From the NCBI RefSeq assembly GCF_004363305.1, contig NZ_SNZA01000001.1, forward strand, positions 1,267,228 through 1,331,227: a stretch of DNA of 64,000 nt, written 5' to 3'. The stretch comes from Marinomonas communis. GTDB lineage: Bacteria; Pseudomonadota; Gammaproteobacteria; Pseudomonadales; Marinomonadaceae. The position numbers were made by a program, and so were the translations under genes. Under the pieces are notes generated by a model that saw only the letters and a program-made list of their open reading frames with translations, was not told the DNA's origin and did no database searches. Positions within the stretch are counted from its first letter, which is position 1; each line of letters opens with the position of its first letter. Below, piece by piece: positions 43,703 to 52,450 of this stretch.

Positions 43703-44281
43703 TTAGGCAAACGGTGCCACACCAATCAGCCATGCATGTAAGTGGAAAGCAACAATATAGTAAGCGATTAGGCTAAGCACCACGGCAAGCAGGTCAAACT
43801 TAAAATCAGGCGCTTGATAAACCACCTCCTCACTTCTCATTCGGCGTTTAGAGATCACGAAATTTGTGACCGCCCACGCTAGGAAGCTACCAAATAAGAC
43901 CACATCAGCTGTAGTACCATTGCTAATCAAGTGCGCAAAAGCCCATAGCTTAACGCCCACGACCACTGGTACGCCAATTCGAGACTTCGTTTTACTGTAT
44001 GGCATGGCCGCTACAATCATGTAGAAAAATGCAACCAACACCAGTAACGCAGCAACATGGCGGGTCCATACAGGAGGAAACCAAAGCCACTCGGCACTGT
44101 ATCGTGCGTAACCGTACCCCATAATCGTAGTCATCAAGCCGATAAAAGCCACTGCCGCATGCATAAGCTTCCAATTTTTGCTGCCCAGTTGCTCAATCAT
44201 AAATTGACGCCATTCTGGTGCGAACAAGCGTATTGAATGAATGCCAATAAACAGAACTAACCCTACGAGCAACAACGCCAT
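43703..44281 (-). CDS. NnrU family membrane protein
   Basis: A 192-residue inner-membrane protein with about five to six segments. GIHSIRLFAPEWRQFMIEQLG, then KNWKLMHAAVAFIGLMTTIMGYGYAR, HVAALLVLVAF and LWAFAHLISNGTTADVVLFGSFLAWA are hallmarks of the NnrU domain. These proteins occur near denitrification or tetrapyrrole genes, with histidines that may bind haem. No such genes are next to it here. The ATG at 44281 has GGAGAG upstream; the TTG four codons earlier was rejected. Confidence 0.87.
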   Translation of the reverse strand: MALLLVGLVLFIGIHSIRLFAPEWRQFMIEQLGSKNWKLMHAAVAFIGLMTTIMGYGYARYSAEWLWFPPVWTRHVAALLVLVAFFYMIVAAMPYSKTKSRIGVPVVVGVKLWAFAHLISNGTTADVVLFGSFLAWAVTNFVISKRRMRSEEVVYQAPDFKFDLLAVVLSLIAYYIVAFHLHAWLIGVAPFA

Positions 44282-44582
44282 CTTTCTCTCCAAATCTAGC
44301 TAAAAAAACCTCTAATACATCCATCAAACAGAGTGCAGAAGAGCAACAATGAGTGCATAATCCGCCATGTTTGATGTCATATTTTCTATATTATTCAAGC
44401 GATTATACAGTCTTTACATTATACGGATGCGACTATCTCACATTTCGTTTTCTTTGCAATTTCCCGACAGCAAAATCACATTATCCGGCCAATTTATCAT
44501 TATGATTAATGACTATGGTCAGATGAGTGGCTCTTACCAAAATCCCTAGAAATTTATTTTAATAAGCGAATAACGAACTTAT
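44282..44582. other. 301-base gap between the NnrU gene and opgG
   Basis: An AT-rich divergent promoter region. It holds a palindrome-like TCATTATGATTAATGA at 44497-44512 and TTTACA near 44413 as a weak -35. A 60-codon open frame (44367-44549) lacks a ribosome site and conserved features. I cannot assign promoters with confidence. Confidence 0.4.
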
Positions 44583-46142
44583 ATGCTGAAATTTTCAACG
44601 TTAACATTACCTGTGATCGCGAGCTTAGCATTATCAAATGCATCTTGGGCAGAAGAAAGCTTGCCAAGCACTAATGAAAACAAGGAACAGACCTCCAACT
44701 TAGTGTCATCAGAGCAAGCTGGCTACAGCTTCTCTCGTCAAACCGTTATCGATTTAGCGAAAGCACTTGCTGCAGAGCCGATGAAAGCGCCCCAGAAAGC
44801 AGCCCCCGAATTAATTAACTTAGACGCCGATACCTATCGCCAAATTAACTTTCAGCAAAACCAAGCGGTCTGGGGAGAAGCTCCAACACAGTTCTCTATT
44901 CAATTATTCGCGCCGGGGTTTCTGTATCAAGATCTAGTCGAAATCGATGCGGTTGAAAGCGGACGAGCTTATCCCATCAAAGCCACTACCGACTCCTTTG
45001 TCACCCCAAATGAAAACATAGGTAAGCTGATTGCGGAACTGGGAAAATTCGCAGGATTACGTTTGCACTACCCCATCAACACCGATGATAAGAAGGATGA
45101 ATTTATTGTCTTTCAAGGTGCCAGCTACTTTCGCGCTATTTCCAAAGGCCAAAAGTATGGCGTTTCAGCCAGAGGGCTCGCGGTTGATGTCGCACAGCCT
45201 AAAGGGGAAGAATTCCCTATGTTCCGCCACTTTTGGATAGAGCGACCTTCAAGCTCACAGCAAGCGATTGTTGTGCACGCTTTGCTTGACAGCAAAAGTG
45301 TTACCGGAGCTTATCGATTTGGTATCTTCCCCGGATCACCAACACGAATCGAAGTGGAATCCACGCTATTCCCGAGAAAGGATTTAGCCCATGTTGGTTT
45401 AGCACCTTTAACATCTATGTACATGTTTAATAATACGATGGACGATTCCCCATCAGCTGACCACCGTGCAGCAGTACACAACTCAGAAGGTCTACAGATT
45501 CAAACAGGACAAGGGGAAATGCTATGGCGCCCATTGACTAACCCAGACAAACTACAGATTAGTGCGTTTATGGATGAATCGCCACAAGGGTTTGGCTTGA
45601 TTCAGCGCCAGCGACAATTTAGTGCCTATCAAGATTTAGAAGCCCTTTATCAGCGCCGCCCTTCTATCTGGGTGAAACCAATGAATGACTGGGGCAAAGG
45701 CCATATTGAGCTGGTTGAAATTCCTTCTCAGTCTGAAAGTAACGACAATATTGTTGCTTACTGGCAACCAGAAGCGCCCCTTAAAAAAGGTCAACCTTTT
45801 GAATATTCATACCGCCTGACACTCACTAATGACACGCCAGTATTATCGGGACAACCGCACATTGTTCGCAGTGCGGTAAACAAGTCTTCATCTGAGCCCC
45901 AATTGGTAATTGATTATGAAGATTTGAGCGTATCAACGCTTGAGAGCCTTCAAGTAGATGCCAACATCAGTCAAGGCAAAATTGTTGACACTAAATTGGT
46001 TGCAAACCCTTATCAGCAAGGTGTTCGAGCTTTTGTCACCTTTGACCCAGCAGAAGCCGACACGGCTGAGATTAGGTTGCAGCTAAAACAAGACAATAAA
46101 CCACTCGCGGAAACATGGTTATATCGATGGACGGGAGAATGA
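44583..46142 (+). CDS. opgG: Glucans biosynthesis protein G
   Basis: A 519-residue periplasmic protein with a signal peptide (about 1-21, ending ASWA). The MdoG domain covers about 48-515, with FSIQLFAPGFLYQDLVEIDAVE, LRLHYPIN, FQGASYFRAISKGQKYGVSARGLAVD and FRHFWIERP. It works with OpgH to build or modify osmoregulated periplasmic glucans, providing the branching or processing step. It overlaps the opgH start, and the two form the classical operon. Confidence 0.95.
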   Translation: MLKFSTLTLPVIASLALSNASWAEESLPSTNENKEQTSNLVSSEQAGYSFSRQTVIDLAKALAAEPMKAPQKAAPELINLDADTYRQINFQQNQAVWGEAPTQFSIQLFAPGFLYQDLVEIDAVESGRAYPIKATTDSFVTPNENIGKLIAELGKFAGLRLHYPINTDDKKDEFIVFQGASYFRAISKGQKYGVSARGLAVDVAQPKGEEFPMFRHFWIERPSSSQQAIVVHALLDSKSVTGAYRFGIFPGSPTRIEVESTLFPRKDLAHVGLAPLTSMYMFNNTMDDSPSADHRAAVHNSEGLQIQTGQGEMLWRPLTNPDKLQISAFMDESPQGFGLIQRQRQFSAYQDLEALYQRRPSIWVKPMNDWGKGHIELVEIPSQSESNDNIVAYWQPEAPLKKGQPFEYSYRLTLTNDTPVLSGQPHIVRSAVNKSSSEPQLVIDYEDLSVSTLESLQVDANISQGKIVDTKLVANPYQQGVRAFVTFDPAEADTAEIRLQLKQDNKPLAETWLYRWTGE

Positions 46143-48283
46143 TGGATCATAAAATGAAACACTCAACAGGTTATGCTTTACCCAAAGACGCGGTACTCGA
46201 AATGCCAAGGCATGGGGTCAATGAGCAGAGAAAGGACTCAAAAAAGCAGCAACAGCGCTTTTTTATCACAACCATACTATCTAGATTATTTGTACTACTT
46301 TCTACCGTGGGACTCTCTGCTTACGGCGCGAAGGAGATGTATGAGGTACTGAGCACCAACCACATTACTTGGTTACAGTGGTTGTTTCTTGGGCTTTTCT
46401 GTATCAACTTCACTTGGATATCGTTCGCTTTTAGTCAAGCGACTCTCGGCTTGCTATTCAAGTTGTCACCCTTTCGCAAAAAACGCTTGGAAGCTGAACC
46501 CAACGGCGTTACCGCAATATTGTTGCCAGTTTACAATGAAGATCCTATGCGGATTCGAGCTAGCATTGAAGCCATGCAGGAAGACCTATTGGAGAATGCG
46601 CCAGGTAAGTTTGCCTTTTTCATTCTGAGTGATACCAATAGAGCCGAAAATAGTATTCGCGAAAAACAAGCCTTTCATCCGATTATCAATAATGATCAGA
46701 CTGGTTGCCCTATTTACTATCGCCGCCGCTTTAATAATGCCGAGCGAAAAGCGGGTAATGTTTCAGACTGGGTAACCCGTTTTGGCGCTGAATATGAATG
46801 CATGATTGTACTTGATGCGGATAGTTTGATGAGTGCTGAGTGCTTAATCTCTATGGCTCGCCGTATGGCGGCAGAACCAACCCTAGGCTTAATCCAAACA
46901 CTTCCAACGATTATACGTGCCGATACGCTCTACAGCCGAATTCAGCAATTCGCCAATCAATGTTTTGGACCAATTTATGCTGCAGGATTAACAACTTGGC
47001 ACGGTAACGCTTCGAATTTCTGGGGCCATAACGCCATTATCCGAACTCGCGCCTTCGCTGAAGCTTGTGGTTTACCCATCCTTCCTGGTAAAGCACCATT
47101 TGGCGGCCATGTCATGAGTCACGACTTTATAGAAGCAGCACTCTTACGCCGAGCTGGATGGGGCGTTCGCTTTGACACCGATTTGCAGGCCTCGTATGAA
47201 GAGGCGCCGCCATCACTTATTGACGTCATGGTTCGCGACCGTCGTTGGTGTCAGGGAAACTTGCAGCACAAAGCATTTGTTCCAGCTAAAGGCCTACACT
47301 TCGTCTCTCGAATGCACTTGATGACGGGCATATTCTCCTACTTCAGTGCTGTTTTTTGGTTTGCACTAATTGCCGTCGGTTTTGCTCTTGCGGTGCAAGC
47401 CCACTTTGTCAGACCTGAGTATTTTAACAATCTATCGCTTTTCCCAACTTGGCCGGTATTTGACTTTGAAAAGGCACGCTCGTTATTCATTGTCTCCATG
47501 GCGTTAGTATTAGCCCCTAAGTTTTATGGCTGGGTTAATGCGATGCTACATTGGCGTGTTTGCCGTCAGTTTGGCGGGCCGATTATGCTGACCATAGATA
47601 CACTGCTGGAAGTGCTCATTTCGGCCCTTTACGCACCTATTTTGATGTTCTCACAATTTTTAGTTGTAGTAGACGTATTAAAAGGTCGAGACAGTGGCTG
47701 GAAGCCGCAGTCCCGAGATGACGGTGCGAACCGCTGGCCTGAGGCAGCACGTGCGCACATTTACCATACATTGTTTGGTATGTTACTTGCGGCCAGCGCC
47801 TACTTTTTGAGCCCACAACTATTTTATTGGTCACTGCCCATTTCATTTGGATTGATTTTCTCAATCCCTCTTTCTTGGTTAAGTGGTGGCTCTAAACGAG
47901 GTAACTTGCTCGCTAGATTGGGTCTGTTGAAAGGTCCAGAGGAACGTAGGCCAAGCAAAATCGTAAGCTTGTTAGAGCAACATATTTCGAAACTCGAGCA
48001 TCACGCAAGCAGCTCTAATACTCTAAAAGACTATGTCGATAACAGAGAGTTTTACTATTGGCACCTTGCTCAACTCCCAGAGCTTGAAAACAAACAGTTT
48101 GATAGACATAAAGTCTGCGCTGCATGGCAAATCGAGCACAGTGACTCTATTGATGCGCTTTATGAACACCTGAATGAACAAGAGTTACTGTCTATTCTCA
48201 AGCATCGATCTTTATTTTTGCGCTTACAGAAGTTTTTACCAGAAACCTCTGACAACGCCCATCATGGTTCTGCACTCGCATAA
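46142..48283 (+). CDS. opgH: Glucans biosynthesis glucosyltransferase H
   Basis: A 713-residue inner-membrane family-2 glycosyltransferase that makes the linear beta-glucan backbone from UDP-glucose. The catalytic landmarks are LLPVYNEDPMRIRASIEAM, the DADSLMS aspartates, and RDRRWCQGNLQHKAF, equivalent to QxxRW-type motifs. About eight membrane segments surround them. It is shorter than E. coli OpgH (847), mainly at the N terminus. Start choice: GGGAG at 46133-46137 precedes ATGs at 46139 (ATGA overlap with opgG) and 46142; both are feasible, and the earlier frame-open ATG at 46115 is not. Confidence 0.93.
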   Translation: MDHKMKHSTGYALPKDAVLEMPRHGVNEQRKDSKKQQQRFFITTILSRLFVLLSTVGLSAYGAKEMYEVLSTNHITWLQWLFLGLFCINFTWISFAFSQATLGLLFKLSPFRKKRLEAEPNGVTAILLPVYNEDPMRIRASIEAMQEDLLENAPGKFAFFILSDTNRAENSIREKQAFHPIINNDQTGCPIYYRRRFNNAERKAGNVSDWVTRFGAEYECMIVLDADSLMSAECLISMARRMAAEPTLGLIQTLPTIIRADTLYSRIQQFANQCFGPIYAAGLTTWHGNASNFWGHNAIIRTRAFAEACGLPILPGKAPFGGHVMSHDFIEAALLRRAGWGVRFDTDLQASYEEAPPSLIDVMVRDRRWCQGNLQHKAFVPAKGLHFVSRMHLMTGIFSYFSAVFWFALIAVGFALAVQAHFVRPEYFNNLSLFPTWPVFDFEKARSLFIVSMALVLAPKFYGWVNAMLHWRVCRQFGGPIMLTIDTLLEVLISALYAPILMFSQFLVVVDVLKGRDSGWKPQSRDDGANRWPEAARAHIYHTLFGMLLAASAYFLSPQLFYWSLPISFGLIFSIPLSWLSGGSKRGNLLARLGLLKGPEERRPSKIVSLLEQHISKLEHHASSSNTLKDYVDNREFYYWHLAQLPELENKQFDRHKVCAAWQIEHSDSIDALYEHLNEQELLSILKHRSLFLRLQKFLPETSDNAHHGSALA

Positions 48284-48289
48284 ACGCAA

Positions 48290-48313
48290 GCCAGCCACTG
48301 AATGGTGGCTGGC
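48290..48313 (+). terminator. Hairpin after opgH
   Basis: GCCAGCCAC pairs with GTGGCTGGC across a six-base loop, starting seven bases after the opgH stop. There is no T run, so it is a probable but weak terminator. Confidence 0.5.
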
Positions 48314-48509
48314 AATCTCCATTCGAGCATAATTCAACACTTTTACGCGTAAACCTCTGCAGCGACACCATTTTCATGACATAGATTAATAGAATCCATG
48401 TATCCATCGCACGTATCTTTCAAAAACTAACCTAGATCAATTTCTTTTCTTGAGGTCGGCGTATGGTGAGCACATCTTATTTGATTTGCACCCACCAGGA
48501 GACATGGAT

Positions 48510-49118
48510 ATGAAATCTGTAACTAAATTCGCCCTACTTTCCGCTGCACTTGTAAGCGCCCCTCTAGCCATGGCACACGAAGCGGGTGACATGTTTATTC
48601 GTGGCGGTTTGGTGAATGTCGTACCAAACGAAAGCAGTACAGGTCTAGACCTAGGCGTAGAAAGCAATGTTCAAATTGGTTTAACTGCTACATATATGTA
48701 TTCTGATAATGTCGGTATCGAGCTACTTGCAGCAACACCTTTTACACATGACGTTACACTAGCAGGCGCAGGTAAAATTGGTGAAGTATCTCACCTCCCA
48801 CCTTCTTTAATGGCTCAGTACTATTTCGGTCAAGCAGACAGTGCGGTACGTCCGTATGTTGGTGCAGGTCTTAACTACACAGTGTTCTTTGATGAGAAAA
48901 CTGAAGGCGCTATCGCTGGTACTAAACTAGATCTTGACAACTCATTTGGTCTAGCCGTTCAAGCAGGTGTTGATTACAGTCTATCTGAAAACTTGTTCTT
49001 AAACGCTTCGATTTGGTACATGGACATCAATACGGATGTAAAACTTAATGGTGTGAAATCTGCCGAGTTGGATATCGATCCAGTAGCATTTATGGCAAGC
49101 GTTGGTTACACATTTTAA
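48510..49118 (+). CDS. ompW: OmpW family outer-membrane protein
   Basis: A 202-residue eight-stranded barrel. A signal peptide ends ALAMA at 22, and the mature part begins HEAGDMFIRGGLVNVVP as in OmpW. NVGIELLAATPFTHDV, LPPSLMAQYYFG and RPYVGAGLNYTVFFDE are family features, and the protein ends in VGYTF. OmpW forms a narrow hydrophobic channel for small molecules. AGGAG at 48497-48501 favours the ATG at 48510 (eight-base spacing) over the one at 48504, two bases from the site; a still earlier in-frame start was rejected. Confidence 0.94.
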   Translation: MKSVTKFALLSAALVSAPLAMAHEAGDMFIRGGLVNVVPNESSTGLDLGVESNVQIGLTATYMYSDNVGIELLAATPFTHDVTLAGAGKIGEVSHLPPSLMAQYYFGQADSAVRPYVGAGLNYTVFFDEKTEGAIAGTKLDLDNSFGLAVQAGVDYSLSENLFLNASIWYMDINTDVKLNGVKSAELDIDPVAFMASVGYTF

Positions 49119-49146
49119 TCTAGCCAAATAGTCGATTTCCCCTTTG

Positions 49147-49171
49147 AAGCCTCAACTTTTGGTTGAGGCTT
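49147..49171 (+). terminator. Rho-independent terminator of ompW
   Basis: AAGCCTCAAC pairs with GTTGAGGCTT around TTTTG. TGTTATTTTT follows on the plus strand. Confidence 0.88.
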
Positions 49172-49346
49172 TGTTATTTTTATCTGTCAAGAAAGCCCAA
49201 ATCCTACGCCCTATTTGACAACTTATTGCACCTAAGCAGAACAAATCGCACAGCAAAATTGAAGTTAGCGCCGCTTGTATTTACTCCCAAACCAATCCGA
49301 TCAACACTGAACTCGTTCTTACAAATTGGTCACAAGGAGTAATACT

Positions 49347-49916
49347 ATGAAAAAAGTTATGCCAATCATTGCTAGTACCATTGCCCTTTCATCATTCGCT
49401 GGAATTGCCCACGCAGAAGATTGGAGCACAAACGAAAGCGGTCTCTACATTGGTGGTAACTACGGCTACTTAAAAGTCGATAGCGATGACGACTTTGATG
49501 ACAATAATGATGTATGGCAAGGCCTTATCGGTTACCGTTTTAATGAATTCTTCGCTCTAGAAGGTGGTTATACTGATTTCGGTTCATACGGCGGCAATCT
49601 CGCTAATGCTGAAACCGACGGTTACAGTGCAGCGGTAAAAGGTATTTTACCTTTAACAGATTCTATTGAGTTTTTCGCCAAAGCAGGTCAAATCTGGTAC
49701 GACACAGAATATTCTGTAGCTGGCGTAACGGGTAGCTCAGATGACGAAGCATTGTTCGCAGGCGCAGGCTTAAACTTTAAACTGTCTGAGCAGTTACTGC
49801 TTAATGCCCAATATACTTGGTACGATGCAGAGCTAAGTGCTGACGACTTAGACGAAGACAGTGACTTTGACACTAACTTTAACCAAGCGAGTGTTGGTGT
49901 TGAGTACCGCTTCTAA
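49347..49916 (+). CDS. OmpA-like eight-stranded outer-membrane barrel protein
   Basis: A 189-residue protein with a signal peptide (MKKVMPIIASTIALSSFAGIAHA) and a barrel with GLYIGGNYGYLKVDSDDDF, FFALEGGYTDFG and a final GVEYRF, typical of OmpA-type porin-like barrels. It has no C-terminal peptidoglycan-binding domain. The loops are very acidic (for example DSDDDFDDNND and DDLDEDSDFD), as often in marine surface proteins. AAGGAG eight bases before the ATG at 49347 fixes the start. Its function is unknown. Confidence 0.88.
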   Translation: MKKVMPIIASTIALSSFAGIAHAEDWSTNESGLYIGGNYGYLKVDSDDDFDDNNDVWQGLIGYRFNEFFALEGGYTDFGSYGGNLANAETDGYSAAVKGILPLTDSIEFFAKAGQIWYDTEYSVAGVTGSSDDEALFAGAGLNFKLSEQLLLNAQYTWYDAELSADDLDEDSDFDTNFNQASVGVEYRF

Positions 49917-49933
49917 GCAACCCATCAAGCAAT

Positions 49934-49961
49934 AAAGAGGGCCCTTTATAGGGCTCTCTTT
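49934..49961. terminator. Bidirectional terminator between the barrel gene and the MFS gene
   Basis: AAAGAGGGCCCT pairs with AGGGCTCTCTTT (one wobble), loop TTAT, between convergent genes. Confidence 0.82.
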
Positions 49962-49964
49962 CGT

Positions 49965-51176
49965 TTACGCAATGCTTTTCACATGACTGTATAAACGGTA
50001 GCCTGCAATGAGTCCTACCATAGCGAACCCAATCCAAATCAACTCTCTCGGCAAAGAAGACCAAGACAGCAACATCCCTATCAGTACATTACCTATAAAT
50101 GCGGCCAAACCACCGACACACGAATACATCCCGTAATAGCTACCCAGCTCAGATGTAGAGCAAAATTTTGGTACGTAGGAACCTAGTAATGGGAGAACTA
50201 GCATTGAGCCAACACTGAATACAGCAGCGTACAGAATAAAGTTCGCACCTGGGAGGATTGTTGTATTTGGTAAAAACAGTAAATAAGAGCTCCCCATTAG
50301 GACAAGTCCCAAGCCCATCGCTTTAGCACTTCCTATGGTCCGGCTAACCAAACGACTAATAGGTAATTGAAAACATATTCCTAAAATAGATGAGGTCATA
50401 AACACCCAAGTAATCACACTTGAGTCCAATTCTCGCGTTTCAACCTCGTTTGGCAGGGCTAAATACAATTGATGGAAAAATAAGTGGAACGCACAGGCAC
50501 AAGCGATGAACTTTATAAATGCTGTGTTTTGAAGCATGTCTAACCAGTGCTGCCAAAACGCACCTTCGCTGCGGTTGCGCTTTTCTTGATCGGCCAATTC
50601 AGGTAAAAAGCGCCACTGGATTAAGAACAGGCTGAAAAATAAAAGTGCGGCTCCAAAACCCACCCACATAAAGTCTATGGCCACTAACATAATCCCCAAT
50701 AGAGGCCCGAGAAACATACCTGATTCACTAGTCCAATTTTGCATGGCAAAAATACGATCGCGACGTATTTGATCAGGTGCTTCATGTGCCAAATACGCAT
50801 TACTAGAGGGGGTAAATAACGCACCAGCAAAGCCAGTTAAAAACGCTCCAAGTAACAGTAATGGGAAGTTCGCAGCGAAGCCTAGCAACCCAAAACCCGC
50901 GACCCGAACAAGGCAACCAAGCAAAATAAGCTTTTTATAACCTAAGTAATCGCCTAGGGTTCCCCCCACCAGAAATAAACCTTGCTGACTGAGTACTCGT
51001 AAGCCAATCACAATCCCCACGTGCCATGGGCTCAGGCCGAGATTCCGTTGCAGATGATCTGCCAGATATGGCAGTAACATGTAAAAGCCGAGATTGAAGG
51101 TGAAGCCATTGATAACAAGGACACGACTGGCCGCAGATAATGCGCGCCAGTCTGCTAAAAAGTGATTAGCGTTCAT
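49965..51176 (-). CDS. MFS transporter linked to the metal ABC locus
   Basis: A 403-residue, twelve-segment MFS carrier. Motif A is GGTLGDYLGYKKLILLG (about 71-87), FTGFAGALFTPSSNAYLAHEAPD follows the fifth segment, and the second-half equivalent is weaker. The layout suggests an exporter of the MdtH type. The start is eight bases after the cupredoxin stop on the same strand, so it is probably the last gene of the FecCD permease, ATPase, cupredoxin operon. A chelator or metallophore exporter is a reasonable inference, unproven. Confidence 0.85.
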   Translation of the reverse strand: MNANHFLADWRALSAASRVLVINGFTFNLGFYMLLPYLADHLQRNLGLSPWHVGIVIGLRVLSQQGLFLVGGTLGDYLGYKKLILLGCLVRVAGFGLLGFAANFPLLLLGAFLTGFAGALFTPSSNAYLAHEAPDQIRRDRIFAMQNWTSESGMFLGPLLGIMLVAIDFMWVGFGAALLFFSLFLIQWRFLPELADQEKRNRSEGAFWQHWLDMLQNTAFIKFIACACAFHLFFHQLYLALPNEVETRELDSSVITWVFMTSSILGICFQLPISRLVSRTIGSAKAMGLGLVLMGSSYLLFLPNTTILPGANFILYAAVFSVGSMLVLPLLGSYVPKFCSTSELGSYYGMYSCVGGLAAFIGNVLIGMLLSWSSLPRELIWIGFAMVGLIAGYRLYSHVKSIA

Positions 51177-51184
51177 GCTGTGGG

Positions 51185-51649
51185 TTATTTAACCTGCTCT
51201 AGGATAGCGTCAACACGCTCAGGGTTGAGAGCGATCTTATTGCGAAATGAAGGGTAAAATTGATCAAGAGACTCTTTATTTACCGACTCTCCTACTTGAA
51301 TCACACCGACCATCCCCATCATCAAGTGTGGTGGGCAATAGTATAAATTCACACCTTCTTCAGTGAGCTCTACGGTATAAGTCTCATTTAGCTTTGATGA
51401 CCATGCCTTTTGCTGATCTGGCGTCAAAGCAGAAGCCACATGATGACCTGGTTGAGTGGGAAGGAAAGTAACCGTATCACCAACTTGTGCTTGGATGAAA
51501 TCCGGCTCAAACACCATTGGCCCTTTTTCACCATAGCTTAACATCTGCACTTGCCAGTCTTTAGCAAAGGCAGATGAACAAGCTATTGAGGTCATAGCCG
51601 CAAAAAGTAGCGATCTAGTTAGCATAAGATGATTCCGGTTTTGATTCAT
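51185..51649 (-). CDS. Pseudoazurin-like periplasmic cupredoxin
   Basis: A protein of up to 154 residues with a signal peptide (hydrophobic core about 12-28). The type-1 copper ligands line up with pseudoazurin: H69 in QPGHHVAS, C105 and H108 in YYCPPHL, and M113, with the same C-x2-H-x4-M spacing. A helical tail of about 40 residues follows the fold. AAGGAG precedes the first ATG (51649), inside the end of the ATPase gene; an ATG at 51625 with GGAA is also possible. Its place between the ABC ATPase and an MFS gene is unusual and suggests redox handling of a metal during uptake. Confidence 0.87.
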   Translation of the reverse strand: MNQNRNHLMLTRSLLFAAMTSIACSSAFAKDWQVQMLSYGEKGPMVFEPDFIQAQVGDTVTFLPTQPGHHVASALTPDQQKAWSSKLNETYTVELTEEGVNLYYCPPHLMMGMVGVIQVGESVNKESLDQFYPSFRNKIALNPERVDAILEQVK

Positions 51650-52448
51650 TTAAAGACTCCTTCATACTGACATAGGCGTGTGCACCACGTCTTTGTGTAC
51701 GTATGAAAGGCACGCCTAGACTATCTAATTGCACATCCGCTTTAACCCCGTACACATCCTCCACCATAGCAGGTGTTATAACATCTTTCGGCGCACCCTG
51801 CGCAACCACTTTTCCACCTTTTAGCACCAATAAATTGTCCGCATATTGTGCTGCCAGGTTCAGGTCGTGAAGAATCATTAGGGATACCCAGCCCTTTTGC
51901 TTTGTCTGTTGATCTAAGTGATCTAACAGAACTTGCTGAAAATGTAGGTCCAAAGCACTCACCGGCTCATCCAGCATTAAAATCTTGGGTTTACGCATTA
52001 AGGCCTGGGCGAATAGGATCATCTGACATTGACCCCCGCTCAAAGTTCGCACATCACGGTTTGCCAAATGCAACAGACCAATTTGATCTAATGCTTGCAA
52101 CGCCTCTTCTAACAGCTGATCACCAAGTTTAAGCGACAAAGCATTTAACTGGCCAAGCAGAACGACTTCTAAAACCGTTAAACCGACATCTAAGCGAATG
52201 TCTTGTGGCATATAACCAAATTGGGTACGCCAAGTAGATAGCGTTGCTTTAGTCAAAGGAGCCCCCTCAAAAGACACTTGCCCCTTTTGAGGCTGAATAT
52301 CGCCAAATAGCGTCTTTAACAAGGTGCTTTTACCGGTGCCATTAGGGCCAATAATGACATGGGTTTTGCTGGCTTCTAATTCGAAGCTCATGTTGTCTGC
52401 TAACACTAGGTCATCAAACGATAAATCCAGGTTCTCAACTTTTAACAT
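51615..52448 (-). CDS. ABC importer ATPase (FecE/FhuC type)
   Basis: A 277-residue ATPase. Walker A is GPNGTGKST (34-42), the Q-loop is Q82, the signature is LSGGQ (136-140), Walker B ends in LMLDEP with D160 and E161, and the switch histidine is H194. It matches the ATPases of metal-siderophore and corrinoid importers. It starts two bases after the permease gene and overlaps the cupredoxin gene by 35 bases, or 11 if that gene uses its later start. It powers import with the 52451-53506 permease and the 53722-54807 binding protein. Confidence 0.93.
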   Translation of the reverse strand: MLKVENLDLSFDDLVLADNMSFELEASKTHVIIGPNGTGKSTLLKTLFGDIQPQKGQVSFEGAPLTKATLSTWRTQFGYMPQDIRLDVGLTVLEVVLLGQLNALSLKLGDQLLEEALQALDQIGLLHLANRDVRTLSGGQCQMILFAQALMRKPKILMLDEPVSALDLHFQQVLLDHLDQQTKQKGWVSLMILHDLNLAAQYADNLLVLKGGKVVAQGAPKDVITPAMVEDVYGVKADVQLDSLGVPFIRTQRRGAHAYVSMKESLNESKPESSYAN

Positions 52449-52450
52449 CG

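Noticed and set aside
44497-44512. Fur-like palindrome TCATTATGATTAATGA before opgG
   Set aside because: It has symmetric arms but misses the 7-1-7 arrangement at several positions, and iron control of glucan genes is not expected.
44367-44549. 60-codon open frame upstream of opgG
   Set aside because: No ribosome site and no recognisable features. It lies in an AT-rich promoter region and is likely chance.
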